NCBI RefSeq assembly: GCF_003970575.1
Contig: NZ_RXWZ01000077.1
Span: 1-63,706, forward strand
Source: Mammaliicoccus fleurettii
GTDB taxonomy: Bacteria > Bacillota > Bacilli > Staphylococcales > Staphylococcaceae
Length of the DNA: 63,706 nucleotides
Reading direction: 5' to 3'
Positions 8,040 through 17,533 of the stretch are shown here, in pieces. Below the pieces are notes generated by a model. It was not told the origin of the DNA and ran no database searches. It saw only the letters and a program-made list of their open reading frames with translations. Every line of letters starts with the position of its first letter. Positions within the stretch are counted from its first letter, which is position 1. The translations under genes were made by a program, and so were the position numbers.

Positions 8040-11000
8040 TTATTCTGCTTTGTCTATCGTAATAATTAAATCATGTGTTTGAATACTGTCACCAGCTGAA
8101 ACATAAATATTACTGATTGTGCCATCAAATGGCGCTTGAATTGTTGTTTCCATCTTCATTGCTTCTGTAATGATTAATGCATCACCTTGTTTGACTTCAT
8201 CGCCTTGTTTAACTTTAACTTCTGATATAGTTCCAGGCATTTGAGCTCCGATGTGAGATTCATTACTTAAATCCGCTTTTTGAAGTACAGCTTCAGAAAC
8301 TTTTACGTGTTCATCTTTTACATATACTTTTCTTGGTTGTCCGTTTAATTCGTAATATACCCAACGATGTCCATCTTCGTATACATGACCAATTGAAAGT
8401 AATTTAACGATAAGAATTTTACCTTTATCTATCGTTATTTCTACTGTTTCATTCTTAGCCATACCAAATAGGAATGTTGGTGTATCTAACAATGATAAAT
8501 TACCGAAACTTTCATAAGTCTTAATATATTGTTCATAAACTTTAGGATAAATTGCATAGCTTATTAAATCTTGTTCTGTAACTTCACCTTGTTGTTTAGT
8601 TTGTAACTCTTCTCGTAAAGCATCAAAATCAACCGGTTTTAATAATTCGCCAGGTCGTTTTTCAATTGCTTTTTGACCTTTTAAAATTACTTTTTGTAAT
8701 TCTTTATTAAATCCGTTTACTGGTTGGCCGATTTCGCCTTTAAAGAATGACACTACTGATTCAGGAAAGTCTAATGAGTTTCCTCTTTTAATAACACTTT
8801 GTTCGTCTAAATCATTTTGAACCATGTATAATGCCATATCACCTACTACTTTTGAAGATGGTGTTACTTTAACGATATCTCCAAATAATAAGTTAACTCG
8901 TTTATACATATCTTTAACTTCATTAAATCTTTCACCTAAACCTAAACTTTTAGCTTGTTGGCTCAAGTTAGAATATTGTCCACCTGGCATTTCATGTTGA
9001 TAAATTTCAGTATGTGGTGAACGAATATCACTTTCAAAGTCAGAATAATAATTTCTTACTGTATCCCAATATTGAGATAATCTTTCTAGGCCATCTATAT
9101 TTGTTCTTACATCTCTATCGTTACCACTTAAAGCATAATATAAAGAGTTTGCAGAAGGTTGAGATGTTGTTCCACTCATACTTGCAACTGCTGTATCTAT
9201 TACATCTACACCTGCTCTAATAGCACTTTGATATATTAATAAACCATTTCCGCTTGTATCGTGTGTATGCAAGTGAATAGGTATGTCAATTTGTGTTTTC
9301 AATTCACTAATTAGTTCATATGCAGCTTTAGGTTTCAATAAACCTGCCATATCTTTTATACCAAGAATATGAACACCTTCACTTTGTAATTCTTTTGCTA
9401 AATTGACGTAATAATCTAAAGTATATACATTTGATCTTTCTGGATTTAGAATATCACCCGTATAACAAATAGCACCTTCAGAAATTTTTCCTGATTTTTG
9501 TACCGCTTCATTGGCAACTTTCATTTGATCTAACCAGTTTAGTGAATCAAATATTCTAAATACGTCTATACCAGCATCTGCACTTTCTTGAACAAATTTT
9601 TCTATAACATTATCTGGGTAGTTTTTATAACCTACTGCGTTTGATGCTCTTAATAACATTTGGAATAATACATTAGGTATTTTTTTACGTAATCTAGTTA
9701 AACGTTCCCATGGATTTTCTTTTAAGAAATTATAAGCTACATCAAATGTTGCACCGCCCCACATTTCTAATGAGAAGGCATCATTTAAATATTTCGCAGT
9801 TTCAGGTGCAATTTGCAACATATCATAAGTTCTCATACGAGTTGCTAATAGTGATTGATGTGCATCCCTAAATGTAGTATCTGTTAAAAGAACTTCTTCT
9901 TGTTCTTTTAACCATTTACTAACGCCTTCTGGACCTTGTTGTTCTAGAATTTGTTTAGTACCTGATAAAGCTGATAATTCTTCTTTTGTTACTTCTTCTA
10001 TTTTAAATTTTTCAAAATGAGGCTTTTCTCTTTTTTCAACACTTGGAAAACCATTTACAGATATATTACCAATATATTGTAGTGTCTTAGTACCTCTATC
10101 TCGTGATGGTGTTATTTCAAATAATTCTGGATTGTTTTCTAAGAATTTAGTTGTATAAGTACCTTTAGCAAATTTCTCATGGTTTACTACGTTATAAAGG
10201 AATGGAATGTTAGTTTTAATACCTCTAATTCTCATTTCTTTAAGGGAACGTAACATCTTTTCAGTTGCTTGTCTTAATGACATTGCGTGAGTTGATACTT
10301 TCACTAATAGAGAATCATAATAAGGCGAAATTTCTGCACCTTCAAACCCATCACCAGCATCTAGTCTAACTCCAAAGCCACCACTTGAACGATAAGCAAT
10401 AATTTTACCTGTATCAGGCATAAAGTCATTTAAAGGATCTTCAGTTGTAATACGACTTTGAATTGCAAAACCTAAAGTTTTAATATCTTCTTGCTTAGGC
10501 ATTTCAATTTTATCGCCAAATAAATTTTCACCTTCAGCAACTAATATTTGAGTCTTAACTATATCCACACCAGTTACCATTTCTGTAATTGTATGTTCTA
10601 CTTGTACACGTGGATTTACTTCAATAAAGTAAAACTCATCGCCTGAAACTAAAAATTCTACAGTACCTGCGTTCACGTAACCGATTTTATTCATTAAGTC
10701 TAGGGCTACATCACAAATACGATGTCTAAGCTCATCACCTAATGATACAGATGGTGCTACCTCTACAACTTTTTGATGTCTTCGTTGAACTGAGCAGTCT
10801 CTTTCGTATAAGTGAACGAGATTGCCGTGTTCGTCCCCTATTACTTGTACTTCGATATGTTTAGGTTGATCTATGTATTTTTCGACATAAACTTCACTAT
10901 TTCCAAATGATTTGCCAGCTTCAGATTTAGCACGTTGATAGGCATCTTCTAATTCACTTGCATCATTTACGATACGCATACCTTTACCGCCGCCACCTGA

Positions 11001-11489
11001 GATAGCTTTAATAATTACTGGAAATCCACTTTGTTTTGTAAATTCTTCAACTTCTTCAAAAGATTGTACAGAACCTTCTGTCCCAGGGATAACTGGTACT
11101 CCAGCTTCAATAGCTGTTGCTCTCGCTTTAACTTTATCGCCAAACATATCTAAATGTTTAAGTTCTGGACCAATAAATTTAATGCCTTCTTCAGCACATC
11201 GTTTTGCAAAAGTTTCATTTTCACTTAAAAAGCCATACCCCGGATGTATCGCATCGACATCTGCTTTTTTAGCTACTTTAATAATCGCTTCTATATCTAA
11301 ATAACTTTCTGTTGGTCCAAGATTTTCATCAACTAAATATGATTCATCAGCTTTATATCTATGTAAAGCTCCTAGATCCTCATTAGAATAAATTGCTACT
11401 GTTTCAATATCTAATTCTGTTGCCGCCCTAAAAATTCTAATTGCAATTTCGCCTCGATTGGCTACTAATAATTTGTTTATTTTGCTCAT
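8040..11489 (-). CDS. pycA: Pyruvate carboxylase
   Basis: A 1149-aa biotin enzyme converting pyruvate and bicarbonate to oxaloacetate. The N-terminal biotin carboxylase/ATP-grasp half (about 1-450) carries SGGGGKGMRIV. The carboxyltransferase domain starts around residue 535 with DTTFRDAHQSL and has the metal-binding HLHTHDTSGN. The C-terminal biotinyl domain has EAMKMET with the acceptor Lys at about 1112. Full length agrees with other Bacillales enzymes. Terminators flank it on both sides, so it is probably monocistronic. It refills the TCA cycle next to the respiratory genes. Confidence 0.97.
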   Translation of the reverse strand: MSKINKLLVANRGEIAIRIFRAATELDIETVAIYSNEDLGALHRYKADESYLVDENLGPTESYLDIEAIIKVAKKADVDAIHPGYGFLSENETFAKRCAEEGIKFIGPELKHLDMFGDKVKARATAIEAGVPVIPGTEGSVQSFEEVEEFTKQSGFPVIIKAISGGGGKGMRIVNDASELEDAYQRAKSEAGKSFGNSEVYVEKYIDQPKHIEVQVIGDEHGNLVHLYERDCSVQRRHQKVVEVAPSVSLGDELRHRICDVALDLMNKIGYVNAGTVEFLVSGDEFYFIEVNPRVQVEHTITEMVTGVDIVKTQILVAEGENLFGDKIEMPKQEDIKTLGFAIQSRITTEDPLNDFMPDTGKIIAYRSSGGFGVRLDAGDGFEGAEISPYYDSLLVKVSTHAMSLRQATEKMLRSLKEMRIRGIKTNIPFLYNVVNHEKFAKGTYTTKFLENNPELFEITPSRDRGTKTLQYIGNISVNGFPSVEKREKPHFEKFKIEEVTKEELSALSGTKQILEQQGPEGVSKWLKEQEEVLLTDTTFRDAHQSLLATRMRTYDMLQIAPETAKYLNDAFSLEMWGGATFDVAYNFLKENPWERLTRLRKKIPNVLFQMLLRASNAVGYKNYPDNVIEKFVQESADAGIDVFRIFDSLNWLDQMKVANEAVQKSGKISEGAICYTGDILNPERSNVYTLDYYVNLAKELQSEGVHILGIKDMAGLLKPKAAYELISELKTQIDIPIHLHTHDTSGNGLLIYQSAIRAGVDVIDTAVASMSGTTSQPSANSLYYALSGNDRDVRTNIDGLERLSQYWDTVRNYYSDFESDIRSPHTEIYQHEMPGGQYSNLSQQAKSLGLGERFNEVKDMYKRVNLLFGDIVKVTPSSKVVGDMALYMVQNDLDEQSVIKRGNSLDFPESVVSFFKGEIGQPVNGFNKELQKVILKGQKAIEKRPGELLKPVDFDALREELQTKQQGEVTEQDLISYAIYPKVYEQYIKTYESFGNLSLLDTPTFLFGMAKNETVEITIDKGKILIVKLLSIGHVYEDGHRWVYYELNGQPRKVYVKDEHVKVSEAVLQKADLSNESHIGAQMPGTISEVKVKQGDEVKQGDALIITEAMKMETTIQAPFDGTISNIYVSAGDSIQTHDLIITIDKAE

Positions 11490-11552
11490 AATTGGAGGCT
11501 CCCCTCAATGTATTTGAATATTCTAAAAACAATATATTAGTCTATTATATAA

Positions 11553-11590
11553 AAAAAACGGATTATATTCTACTATAATCCGCTTTTTTC
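11553..11590 (-). terminator. Terminator after ftsW
   Basis: On the minus strand a stem of CGGATTATA against TATAATCCG, with A- and T-runs on its flanks, follows the ftsW stop (11629) and precedes pycA. Confidence 0.82.
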
Positions 11591-11628
11591 ATATAATTTA
11601 TTAAATTCACTGATTAAATATGCACATA

Positions 11629-12825
11629 TTATTTTCTGTGATATTGATCAATTCTAATTTGTTTAGCAGTTAAAAGTAAGATTCCTGTAGCTATACTTAA
11701 ACTCAACATAGACGAACCACCAAATGTCATAAATGGTAAAGGGACACCCGTCAATGGTATAGTTCCAGAAATACCAGCTAAGTTAACAAACGTTTGTACA
11801 CCTATATAACTTGAGATTCCTACACATACAAGTTTAAAGAAATAAGAATCTGTTAATGCTGCATATAAAAATCCTTTATATACAATAAATAGTAGTAAAC
11901 CAAGAATGATTAGCACTCCTACTAACCCTAATTCTTCAGCAATAACTGCAAAGATAAAATCGGTATGTGGTTCAGGCAAATAACCTAATTTCATAATACC
12001 ATTACCTAATCCTTTACCAAAAATACCTCCATTACCAATTGCTAATAACGAGTTAGCTAAGTGATAACCGATACCACTCTCATAGTTGAATGGATTTTCA
12101 AGCACATGGAAACGGTCAGCTTGGTGCTGAGATAATATGCCACCTTTAAATACAATACTAAAAATAACTAATAACACTACACCTGCAAAGATAGGACCAG
12201 ACCATTTTAAAATTGCCTTAATACCTATTCCAGAATAAGCAAATATACATAATACAATCATACAAAGTATAAGTGCTTGTCCAGTATCATTTTGTAATAA
12301 AACTAATCCTATACAAGTACCAATTAGGAACAATGGCATCATTAGTGCAAGTTTAAACTGTTTGAGTCGATTTCGTCTTTTATCAATAATAAAAGATAAA
12401 TATAAAATCATAGCTACTTTTAATATTTCTGAAGCTTGTAAATTCATAAATCCGAGGTTAATCCAACTTTTCGCACCATTAATTTCAGTACCAATTAATA
12501 ATGTTAGTATAAGTAATCCAAAAATAGTGAATATCACGATTTGTTGAACACGCTTATTTTTCAAAATATTAATATGCATAAAGTATGACATGAAAAAGAC
12601 AATGGAAAATCCTACTATACAATACAATAATTGTCTAATGAAAAAGTATGTGCCTGCAACAGGTATACCACCAGTTAAAGTACCTTTTGTAGCAGCTACC
12701 ATACTTGCACTATATACCATGACTAAACCTATCAAAGATAAAATAATATACGTTATTAACAATGTGAAATCTATGTATTTGGAGTAATTCTTAATGTACT
12801 GAAAAAAACTTTTAATATAGTCCAT
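11629..12825 (-). CDS. ftsW: SEDS-family cell division protein FtsW
   Basis: A 398-aa FtsW/RodA-family membrane protein with about ten helices. Members are peptidoglycan glycosyltransferases that work with a class B PBP at the septum. The large extracellular loop HQADRFHVLENPFNYE and the segment EPHTDFIFAVIAEELG with the conserved Asp are diagnostic. The C-terminal GVPLPFMTFGGSSM is typical of the family. Synteny with pycA and ylaN is conserved in staphylococci and supports FtsW over RodA. The start is ATG 12825, with GGAATGAG just upstream. Confidence 0.9.
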   Translation of the reverse strand: MDYIKSFFQYIKNYSKYIDFTLLITYIILSLIGLVMVYSASMVAATKGTLTGGIPVAGTYFFIRQLLYCIVGFSIVFFMSYFMHINILKNKRVQQIVIFTIFGLLILTLLIGTEINGAKSWINLGFMNLQASEILKVAMILYLSFIIDKRRNRLKQFKLALMMPLFLIGTCIGLVLLQNDTGQALILCMIVLCIFAYSGIGIKAILKWSGPIFAGVVLLVIFSIVFKGGILSQHQADRFHVLENPFNYESGIGYHLANSLLAIGNGGIFGKGLGNGIMKLGYLPEPHTDFIFAVIAEELGLVGVLIILGLLLFIVYKGFLYAALTDSYFFKLVCVGISSYIGVQTFVNLAGISGTIPLTGVPLPFMTFGGSSMLSLSIATGILLLTAKQIRIDQYHRK

Positions 12826-12891
12826 CTACTCATTCCAATTCTAAAAAAATAAGTCTAAAGAAAGATTTCTCCTCTCTAGACTTTGTATCAT

Positions 12892-13167
12892 TTAAGCATT
12901 TGTGAAAGCATCATGCAATTTAGATAGTTCCTTTTCTAAACTTGCCATAAGTGTCTGACCCTTTTCTCTATCAACAAGTCCAATTTGTACTGCAAAATCT
13001 ACTTCCTTTTGAAGACCAAACATTTGCGTATCTAAAACTTCCTCGTATAAAGGACATTGAGGCATTGTTAAGTTGTCCATTTGTACCTTTATTAACTGAA
13101 GGATTTTTTCAGAATCGTTATATAATTGGTCATATGCCTTTTGACAAATTTCTGAATCGTTATGCAT
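12892..13167 (-). CDS. ylaN: YlaN family protein (Fur-linked iron sensor)
   Basis: A 91-aa, mostly helical, acidic cytosolic protein of the DUF1507/YlaN family. It is small, has no membrane segment and includes a [19 protein letters not shown] segment typical of the family. Recent work in Bacillus and S. aureus, as I recall it, describes YlaN as an Fe(II)-binding protein that relieves Fur repression and is essential when iron is low. It is upstream of ftsW in the same direction, with a 66-bp gap, so co-transcription is possible. Confidence 0.85.
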   Translation of the reverse strand: MHNDSEICQKAYDQLYNDSEKILQLIKVQMDNLTMPQCPLYEEVLDTQMFGLQKEVDFAVQIGLVDREKGQTLMASLEKELSKLHDAFTNA

Positions 13168-13307
13168 GACATACTCCCCCTTAATTTTTTATGTTTCTAT
13201 ACTTATAAAATTTTAGACTAGAAATGTGAAAATTGCAAGCGAAAACAGAAGGTTATTAATTACAAGTATGTTAAAATTAAATTGTGAATTTGATAGGAGT
13301 GAAAAAA

Positions 13308-13790
13308 TTGATACAAATTAAAGGGAATTCAAAATTTACTATTACACTAGACGCAACAACTTGGATATTTGATGATCGTAAAGTAAAAATTGAAGATTTA
13401 GAACAAGGAATCTTTAATGGAGAAAGACCAATTGAATTTGAGAACAATGTAGCATGGAACCGTGCTATTTTAGAAGGTGCTACAATGCCACCTACTTTAA
13501 ATAGCGAAACAACTTACAAAAAACGTTCATTTCTACAAGAAAGCTTCGTAATTAATGCAATGCCTTTCATAAAGAATTCTGAACCGAATGATAATGCGAC
13601 TAAAGTTGTTTTAAAAAATGATACTGATTCAATAGAAATACCGATTGAAAACTGGCCATACTTATTCTTCCACTTTTCTAAAGAAGGAAAAATGATTTAT
13701 AAAGATGGTAAGATTGATGCTTTCACTTATGATCAAGAAAATGGATATCAAAATAAATTCAGCTATGTAGCTGAAATTGAGGTTGTTTAA
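13308..13790 (+). CDS. Uncharacterised 160-aa cytosolic protein
   Basis: Not recognised with confidence. I placed the start at TTG 13308 because AGGAGTG lies 6 nt upstream. A start at 13284 would lack a ribosome site. The product has no signal or membrane segment. It reads like a compact alpha/beta protein (FTITLDATTWIFDDRKV near the N terminus, PIENWPYLFFHFSKEG in the C-terminal third). It is divergent from ylaN and is followed 2 bp later by ylaI, so the pair probably forms an operon. The conserved staphylococcal neighbourhood suggests a housekeeping role, but no function can be given. Confidence 0.75.
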   Translation: MIQIKGNSKFTITLDATTWIFDDRKVKIEDLEQGIFNGERPIEFENNVAWNRAILEGATMPPTLNSETTYKKRSFLQESFVINAMPFIKNSEPNDNATKVVLKNDTDSIEIPIENWPYLFFHFSKEGKMIYKDGKIDAFTYDQENGYQNKFSYVAEIEVV

Positions 13791-13792
13791 CC

Positions 13793-13939
13793 ATGATTAT
13801 GAAAGCTAAATGTATAATCTGTGATTCTATCGTTAATTTAGATTCTAAATCTAAAGAAGCAAAACGACTAAGAAATCACCCTATTCGTACATTTATGTGT
13901 GATGACTGTAAAAGTAAATTAGATAAACCAAAATCTTAG
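13793..13939 (+). CDS. ylaI: YlaI-type small zinc-ribbon protein
   Basis: A 48-aa protein starting at ATG 13793, 2 bp after the preceding stop. Two CxxC pairs (CIIC at 7-10 and CDDC at 36-39) form a likely zinc ribbon, and RNHPIRTFMCDDC is characteristic of the DUF2197/YlaI family. The function is unknown in any species as far as I recall. An in-frame ATG two codons on is an alternative start. It ends at a bidirectional terminator shared with ylaH. Confidence 0.8.
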   Translation: MIMKAKCIICDSIVNLDSKSKEAKRLRNHPIRTFMCDDCKSKLDKPKS

Positions 13940-13943
13940 AAAT

Positions 13944-13978
13944 AAAAAAAGGCAGCTCACAATGAGCTACCTTTTTTT
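13944..13978. terminator. Bidirectional terminator between ylaI and ylaH
   Basis: AGCTC-acaat-GAGCT extends through GG/CC and A/T tracts into seven As and seven Ts, giving a strong intrinsic terminator on both strands. It slightly overlaps the ylaH stop at 13977. Confidence 0.85.
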
Positions 13979-14315
13979 ATTGTTGTTTTTGGCTACGTCT
14001 TTCTTTATGAAGTCTGTAGCGATAAAGACCTAAAACAATTGCTGCTATTATTAAACTTTCTCCTACAGGTAAAAATACTGCAAGAAATGTTAATAATAAA
14101 CAACCTAAAAACAGTAATATATAGATAATAATGTTTTGCCAAAACTTAAGTTTTCTTGCAAACCCTAAATTATAAACTATCGCACTTAATACGAATATTG
14201 TTAATAATAAAAGCCACATACCAAGCTCTGGGTTCTCATCTACTCTAAATAACTTACCAAAAAATGAAAGCCTGTCTGTTGGATTAACACTTACATTTTT
14301 AGCAACTAAGAGCAT
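13977..14315 (-). CDS. ylaH: YlaH-like membrane protein
   Basis: A 112-aa protein with three hydrophobic helices between about residues 31 and 95 and a basic C-terminal tail (RYRLHKERRSQ). Family and position match YlaH of Bacillus, whose role is unknown. Its GAGGAGTG ribosome site overlaps the end of typA, and the gap is 5 bp, so it is co-transcribed and probably coupled with typA. Confidence 0.8.
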   Translation of the reverse strand: MLLVAKNVSVNPTDRLSFFGKLFRVDENPELGMWLLLLTIFVLSAIVYNLGFARKLKFWQNIIIYILLFLGCLLLTFLAVFLPVGESLIIAAIVLGLYRYRLHKERRSQKQQ

Positions 14316-14320
14316 CTATA

Positions 14321-16168
14321 TCACTCCTCTTCTTGTTCAGCCATTTTTTGTCTCTTCTGAGCTCTTTCTCTTTCTGATTTATCTAAGATTTTTTTTCTTA
14401 AACGAATAGATTCTGGTGTTACTTCTACTAATTCATCATCATTCAAGTATTCTAATGCTTCTTCAAGTGTTAAAATTCTTGGTTTTTTCATAGTAGTTGT
14501 TTGTTCTTTTGTAGCTGAACGAATATTGTTAGCTGCTTTAACTTTTGTAATGTTTACAGTTAGGTCATTTTCACGAGTGTTTTCCCCAACGATCATTCCT
14601 TCATATACTTCTGTTCCAGGTTCCATGAAGTTTACGCCTCTATCTTCTAAGTTCATGATAGCATAAGTACTTGCTACACCTTTATCGATAGAAACAAGAA
14701 CACCATTTCTTCTTCCGCCAATACGTCCTTTAATTCTTGGACGATATGAATCGAATGTATGGTTAATAATTCCATAACCACGAGTCATTGACATGAATTC
14801 AGTTGAGTAACCAATTAATCCACGAGCTGGTACCATAAAGATTAATTTAGTTTGACCATTTTCGTTAGATTGCATATCTAACATTTCACCTTTACGAGAA
14901 CCTAATGATTCAATAATTGCACCAGTATATTCATCTGGTACGTCAATTTGAACACGTTCGTATGGCTCTGATTTAACACCATCAACGTCTTTAACAATAA
15001 CTTGAGGTTTAGAAACTTGCAATTCAAAACCTTCACGTCTCATATTTTCAATTAAAATAGATAAATGTAATTCCCCACGTCCAGCAACTACCCATGAATC
15101 AGGTGATTCAGTTGGTGTTACACGTAAAGATACGTCTGTTTCTAATTGAGTTTCTAATCTTTCTTCGATTTTACGAGCAGTAACAAAAGTACCCTCTTTA
15201 CCAGCAAATGGTGAATTATTTACTGAGAAAGTCATTTCTAATGTTGGTTCATCAATACGTAGAACAGGTAATGCTTCAACATTATCATGAGGTGTAACTG
15301 TTTCACCAACGTTGATATCTTCCATACCACTTACTGCGATTAAGTCGCCAGCGTATGCTTCATCAATTTCAACACGGTTTAAACCAAAGAAACCAAATAT
15401 TTTAGATACTCTGAAGTTTTTAACAGTACCATCAATTTTAACTAGTGAAACTTGTTGTCCAACTTTTATTGTACCTCTAAATACACGTCCAACTCCGATA
15501 CGTCCAACATAGTCATTATAATCTAATAATGCAACTTGGAATTGTAACGGTTCATCTCTATTATCAATAGGTGCAGGAACGTAATCTAAAATTGTTTCAT
15601 ATAGACATTGCATGTTTTCATCTTGTTTGTCAGCATCTAAACTTGCTGTACCACTTAATGCAGAAGCATATACAACTGGGAATTCAAGTTGTTCGTCATT
15701 AGCATCTAATTCGATAAATAAATCTAATACTTCATCTACAACTTGTTCTGCTCTAGCAGAAGGTTTGTCTATTTTGTTCACTACTACTACTGGTTTTAAA
15801 TTTTGTTCTAGTGCTTTTTTAAGTACAAAACGTGTTTGTGGCATTGTTCCTTCGTATGCATCTACAACTAAAACGACACCATCAACCATTTTCATAATAC
15901 GCTCAACTTCTCCTCCGAAGTCAGCATGTCCAGGTGTATCTAATATGTTAATACGGTGTTCTTTATAATCTATCGCCGTATTCTTCGCTAAAATTGTAAT
16001 TCCTCGTTCTTTTTCTATATCATTTGAATCCATCGCACGTTCTGCTATATGTTCATTTTCACGAAAAATACCTGATTGTTTTAATAATTCATCAACTAGT
16101 GTTGTTTTTCCGTGGTCAACGTGGGCAATAATTGCAATGTTACGTACATTCTCTCTTAAATTAGTCAT
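14321..16168 (-). CDS. typA: Ribosome-associated GTPase TypA/BipA
   Basis: A 615-aa translational GTPase with G1 AHVDHGKTTL (about residues 16-25), G3 DTPGHADF, G4 NKID and G5 SAL, followed by beta-barrel, EF-G-like and TypA-specific C-terminal domains. It acts on the ribosome in 50S assembly and stress or cold adaptation. Length is normal. The N-terminal start follows GAGAGGA with a rather long 12-nt spacing. It leads the typA-ylaH unit. Confidence 0.95.
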   Translation of the reverse strand: MTNLRENVRNIAIIAHVDHGKTTLVDELLKQSGIFRENEHIAERAMDSNDIEKERGITILAKNTAIDYKEHRINILDTPGHADFGGEVERIMKMVDGVVLVVDAYEGTMPQTRFVLKKALEQNLKPVVVVNKIDKPSARAEQVVDEVLDLFIELDANDEQLEFPVVYASALSGTASLDADKQDENMQCLYETILDYVPAPIDNRDEPLQFQVALLDYNDYVGRIGVGRVFRGTIKVGQQVSLVKIDGTVKNFRVSKIFGFFGLNRVEIDEAYAGDLIAVSGMEDINVGETVTPHDNVEALPVLRIDEPTLEMTFSVNNSPFAGKEGTFVTARKIEERLETQLETDVSLRVTPTESPDSWVVAGRGELHLSILIENMRREGFELQVSKPQVIVKDVDGVKSEPYERVQIDVPDEYTGAIIESLGSRKGEMLDMQSNENGQTKLIFMVPARGLIGYSTEFMSMTRGYGIINHTFDSYRPRIKGRIGGRRNGVLVSIDKGVASTYAIMNLEDRGVNFMEPGTEVYEGMIVGENTRENDLTVNITKVKAANNIRSATKEQTTTMKKPRILTLEEALEYLNDDELVEVTPESIRLRKKILDKSERERAQKRQKMAEQEEE

Positions 16169-16389
16169 GCAAAAAATTTTCCTCTCCGATTTAAAATTAA
16201 TCGACTTTTTATTCGACTTATATTTATAACTTGATAATTATAACATAAAACGCTAGAAAAATAACTATTATTGAACATATTTACTCAAATTCCCATTTTT
16301 TTAATTAAGTAGTTTGATAACAACCGGTTGATTTTTATAAACATGTGACGCATAATAAAGTAATGAAAACGGTTAAAGGATGGATATAA

Positions 16390-16575
16390 ATGAAAAAATC
16401 TAAAGCAATCTTTGTACTACTTGCTTTAATTGTAACATTTTTCCTTTTAGTGTTTAGCTTTGCATTAGCTGAAGGTTCTATTTTGTTTATGCTATTAGCA
16501 GTTTTGCTAATCGTCGCAACAATGGGATTTGGTTTTACACTTAAAAAGAAATACCGTGAAAACGGCTGGCTATAA
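16390..16575 (+). CDS. ylaF: Small membrane protein, DUF5325/YlaF type
   Basis: A 61-aa protein with two hydrophobic helices (about 7-27 and 32-48) and a basic C-terminal end (LKKKYRENGWL). It fits the DUF5325 family, to which YlaF of Bacillus belongs. AAAGGATGG lies just upstream. Divergent from typA, as in related genomes. Function unknown. The transcript appears to end at the type A hairpin (16625-16680). Confidence 0.72.
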   Translation: MKKSKAIFVLLALIVTFFLLVFSFALAEGSILFMLLAVLLIVATMGFGFTLKKKYRENGWL

Positions 16576-16596
16576 TCATAAACGACATAATATGTG

Positions 16597-16680
16597 CTTG
16601 GGACATAAATCCTAACTCAAAATAAATAAGCATATCACTTAACTGAATTTTTCAGTTTTATAGTGATATGCTTATTTTTT
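16597..16680 (+). repeat. Type A hairpin element with GGGACATAAA tag (copy 2)
   Basis: GCTTGGGACATAAATCC is followed by AATAAGCATATCACT (16625-16639) and its complement (16662-16676), then a run of Ts. It probably serves as the terminator of ylaF. The inner stem sequence differs from the copies at 121 and 51672 while the outer 15-bp arms are identical. Confidence 0.8.
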
Positions 16681-16689
16681 TATATAATC

Positions 16690-17057
16690 TTACGATTTTG
16701 TACGTGCATACTTGCCTAGGGGTATAGTTCGAACCTGTAGTCTCTCACGCATACTATTCCCTCGGGCGTCAGCACTTCATAAAATCGTTACCAATATCTA
16801 TTTTTATAAAATCTTACGATTTTGTTCGTGCATGCTTGCCTAGGGGTATGGCTCGAGCCTGTAGTCTCTCACACATACTATTCCCTCAGGCGTCAGGACT
16901 TCACAAAATCGTTACCAATATCTATTTTTATAAAATCTTACGATTTTGTTCGTGCATGCTTGCCTAGGGGTATGGCTCGAGCCTGTAGTCTCTCTCACAT
17001 ACTATTCCCTCAGGCGTCAGCACTTCACAAAATCGTTGCTAATAGCTATTTTTATAG
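16690..17057 (+). repeat. Three tandem copies of a 124-bp structured repeat
   Basis: Units begin with TTACGATTTTG at 16690, 16814 and 16938, exactly 124 bp apart, and the third ends near 17057. Each contains GCCTAGGGGTATG, pairing with CATAC-TATTCCCT-CAGGC, and an inner palindrome (GCTCGAGC in copies 2 and 3, GTTCGAAC in copy 1). The paired change T-A to C-G between copies is compensatory. Two further units lie at 51730-51972. No credible protein is encoded. Confidence 0.85.
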
Positions 17058-17058
17058 A

Positions 17059-17509
17059 AAAATGAGATAAGTTGTAGATTAATCCATTAGTTAATCGAAG
17101 AGTTCTGCCAAGTCTTAGATTAAGTCCTAAGTTAATCGAAGAGTTCAACCAAGTTGTAGATTAAGTCACTAGTTAATCTAAGAGTTCAACCAAGTTGTAG
17201 ATTAAGTCCTAAGTTAATCTAAGAGTTCTTCCAAGTTATAGATTAAGTCCTAAGTTAATCTAAGAGTTCGACCAAGTTGTAGATTAAGTCCTAAGTTAAT
17301 CTAAGAGTTCGATCAAGTTGTAGATTAAGTCCTAAGTTAATCTAAGAGTTCGACCAAGTTGTAGATTAAGTCACTAGTTAATCTAAGAGTTTGACCAAGT
17401 CGTAGATTAAGTCCTAAGTTAATCTAAGAGTTCGATTAAGTTGTAGATTAATCCAATAGTTAATCGAAGAGTCCGACCAAGTTGTAGATTAAGTCCTAAG
17501 TTAATCTAC
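17059..17509. repeat. 41-bp tandem hairpin-repeat array 1 (11 units)
   Basis: Unit starts (GAGTT) fall at 17100, 17141, 17182, 17223, 17264, 17305, 17346, 17387, 17428 and 17469, always 41 bp apart, after a variant first unit from 17059. Each unit holds TAGATTAA, an 8-nt loop such as GTCCTAAG, and TTAATCTA (some units TTAATCGA), joined by AGAGTTCGACCAAGTTG. Units vary slightly at the loop and linker. No spacer-like unique sequence and no reading frame is present. Confidence 0.93.
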
Positions 17510-17533
17510 GACATCCCAAAATATTTTATACAA

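Noticed and set aside
16822-17070. 82-codon plus-strand open frame through the 124-bp repeats
   Set aside because: It runs through repeat copies, switching phase of the repeat because 124 is not a multiple of three. It has no ribosome site and no protein-like composition.
17059-17509. CRISPR array
   Set aside because: The whole 41-bp unit repeats, with no unique spacers. No cas gene is nearby.
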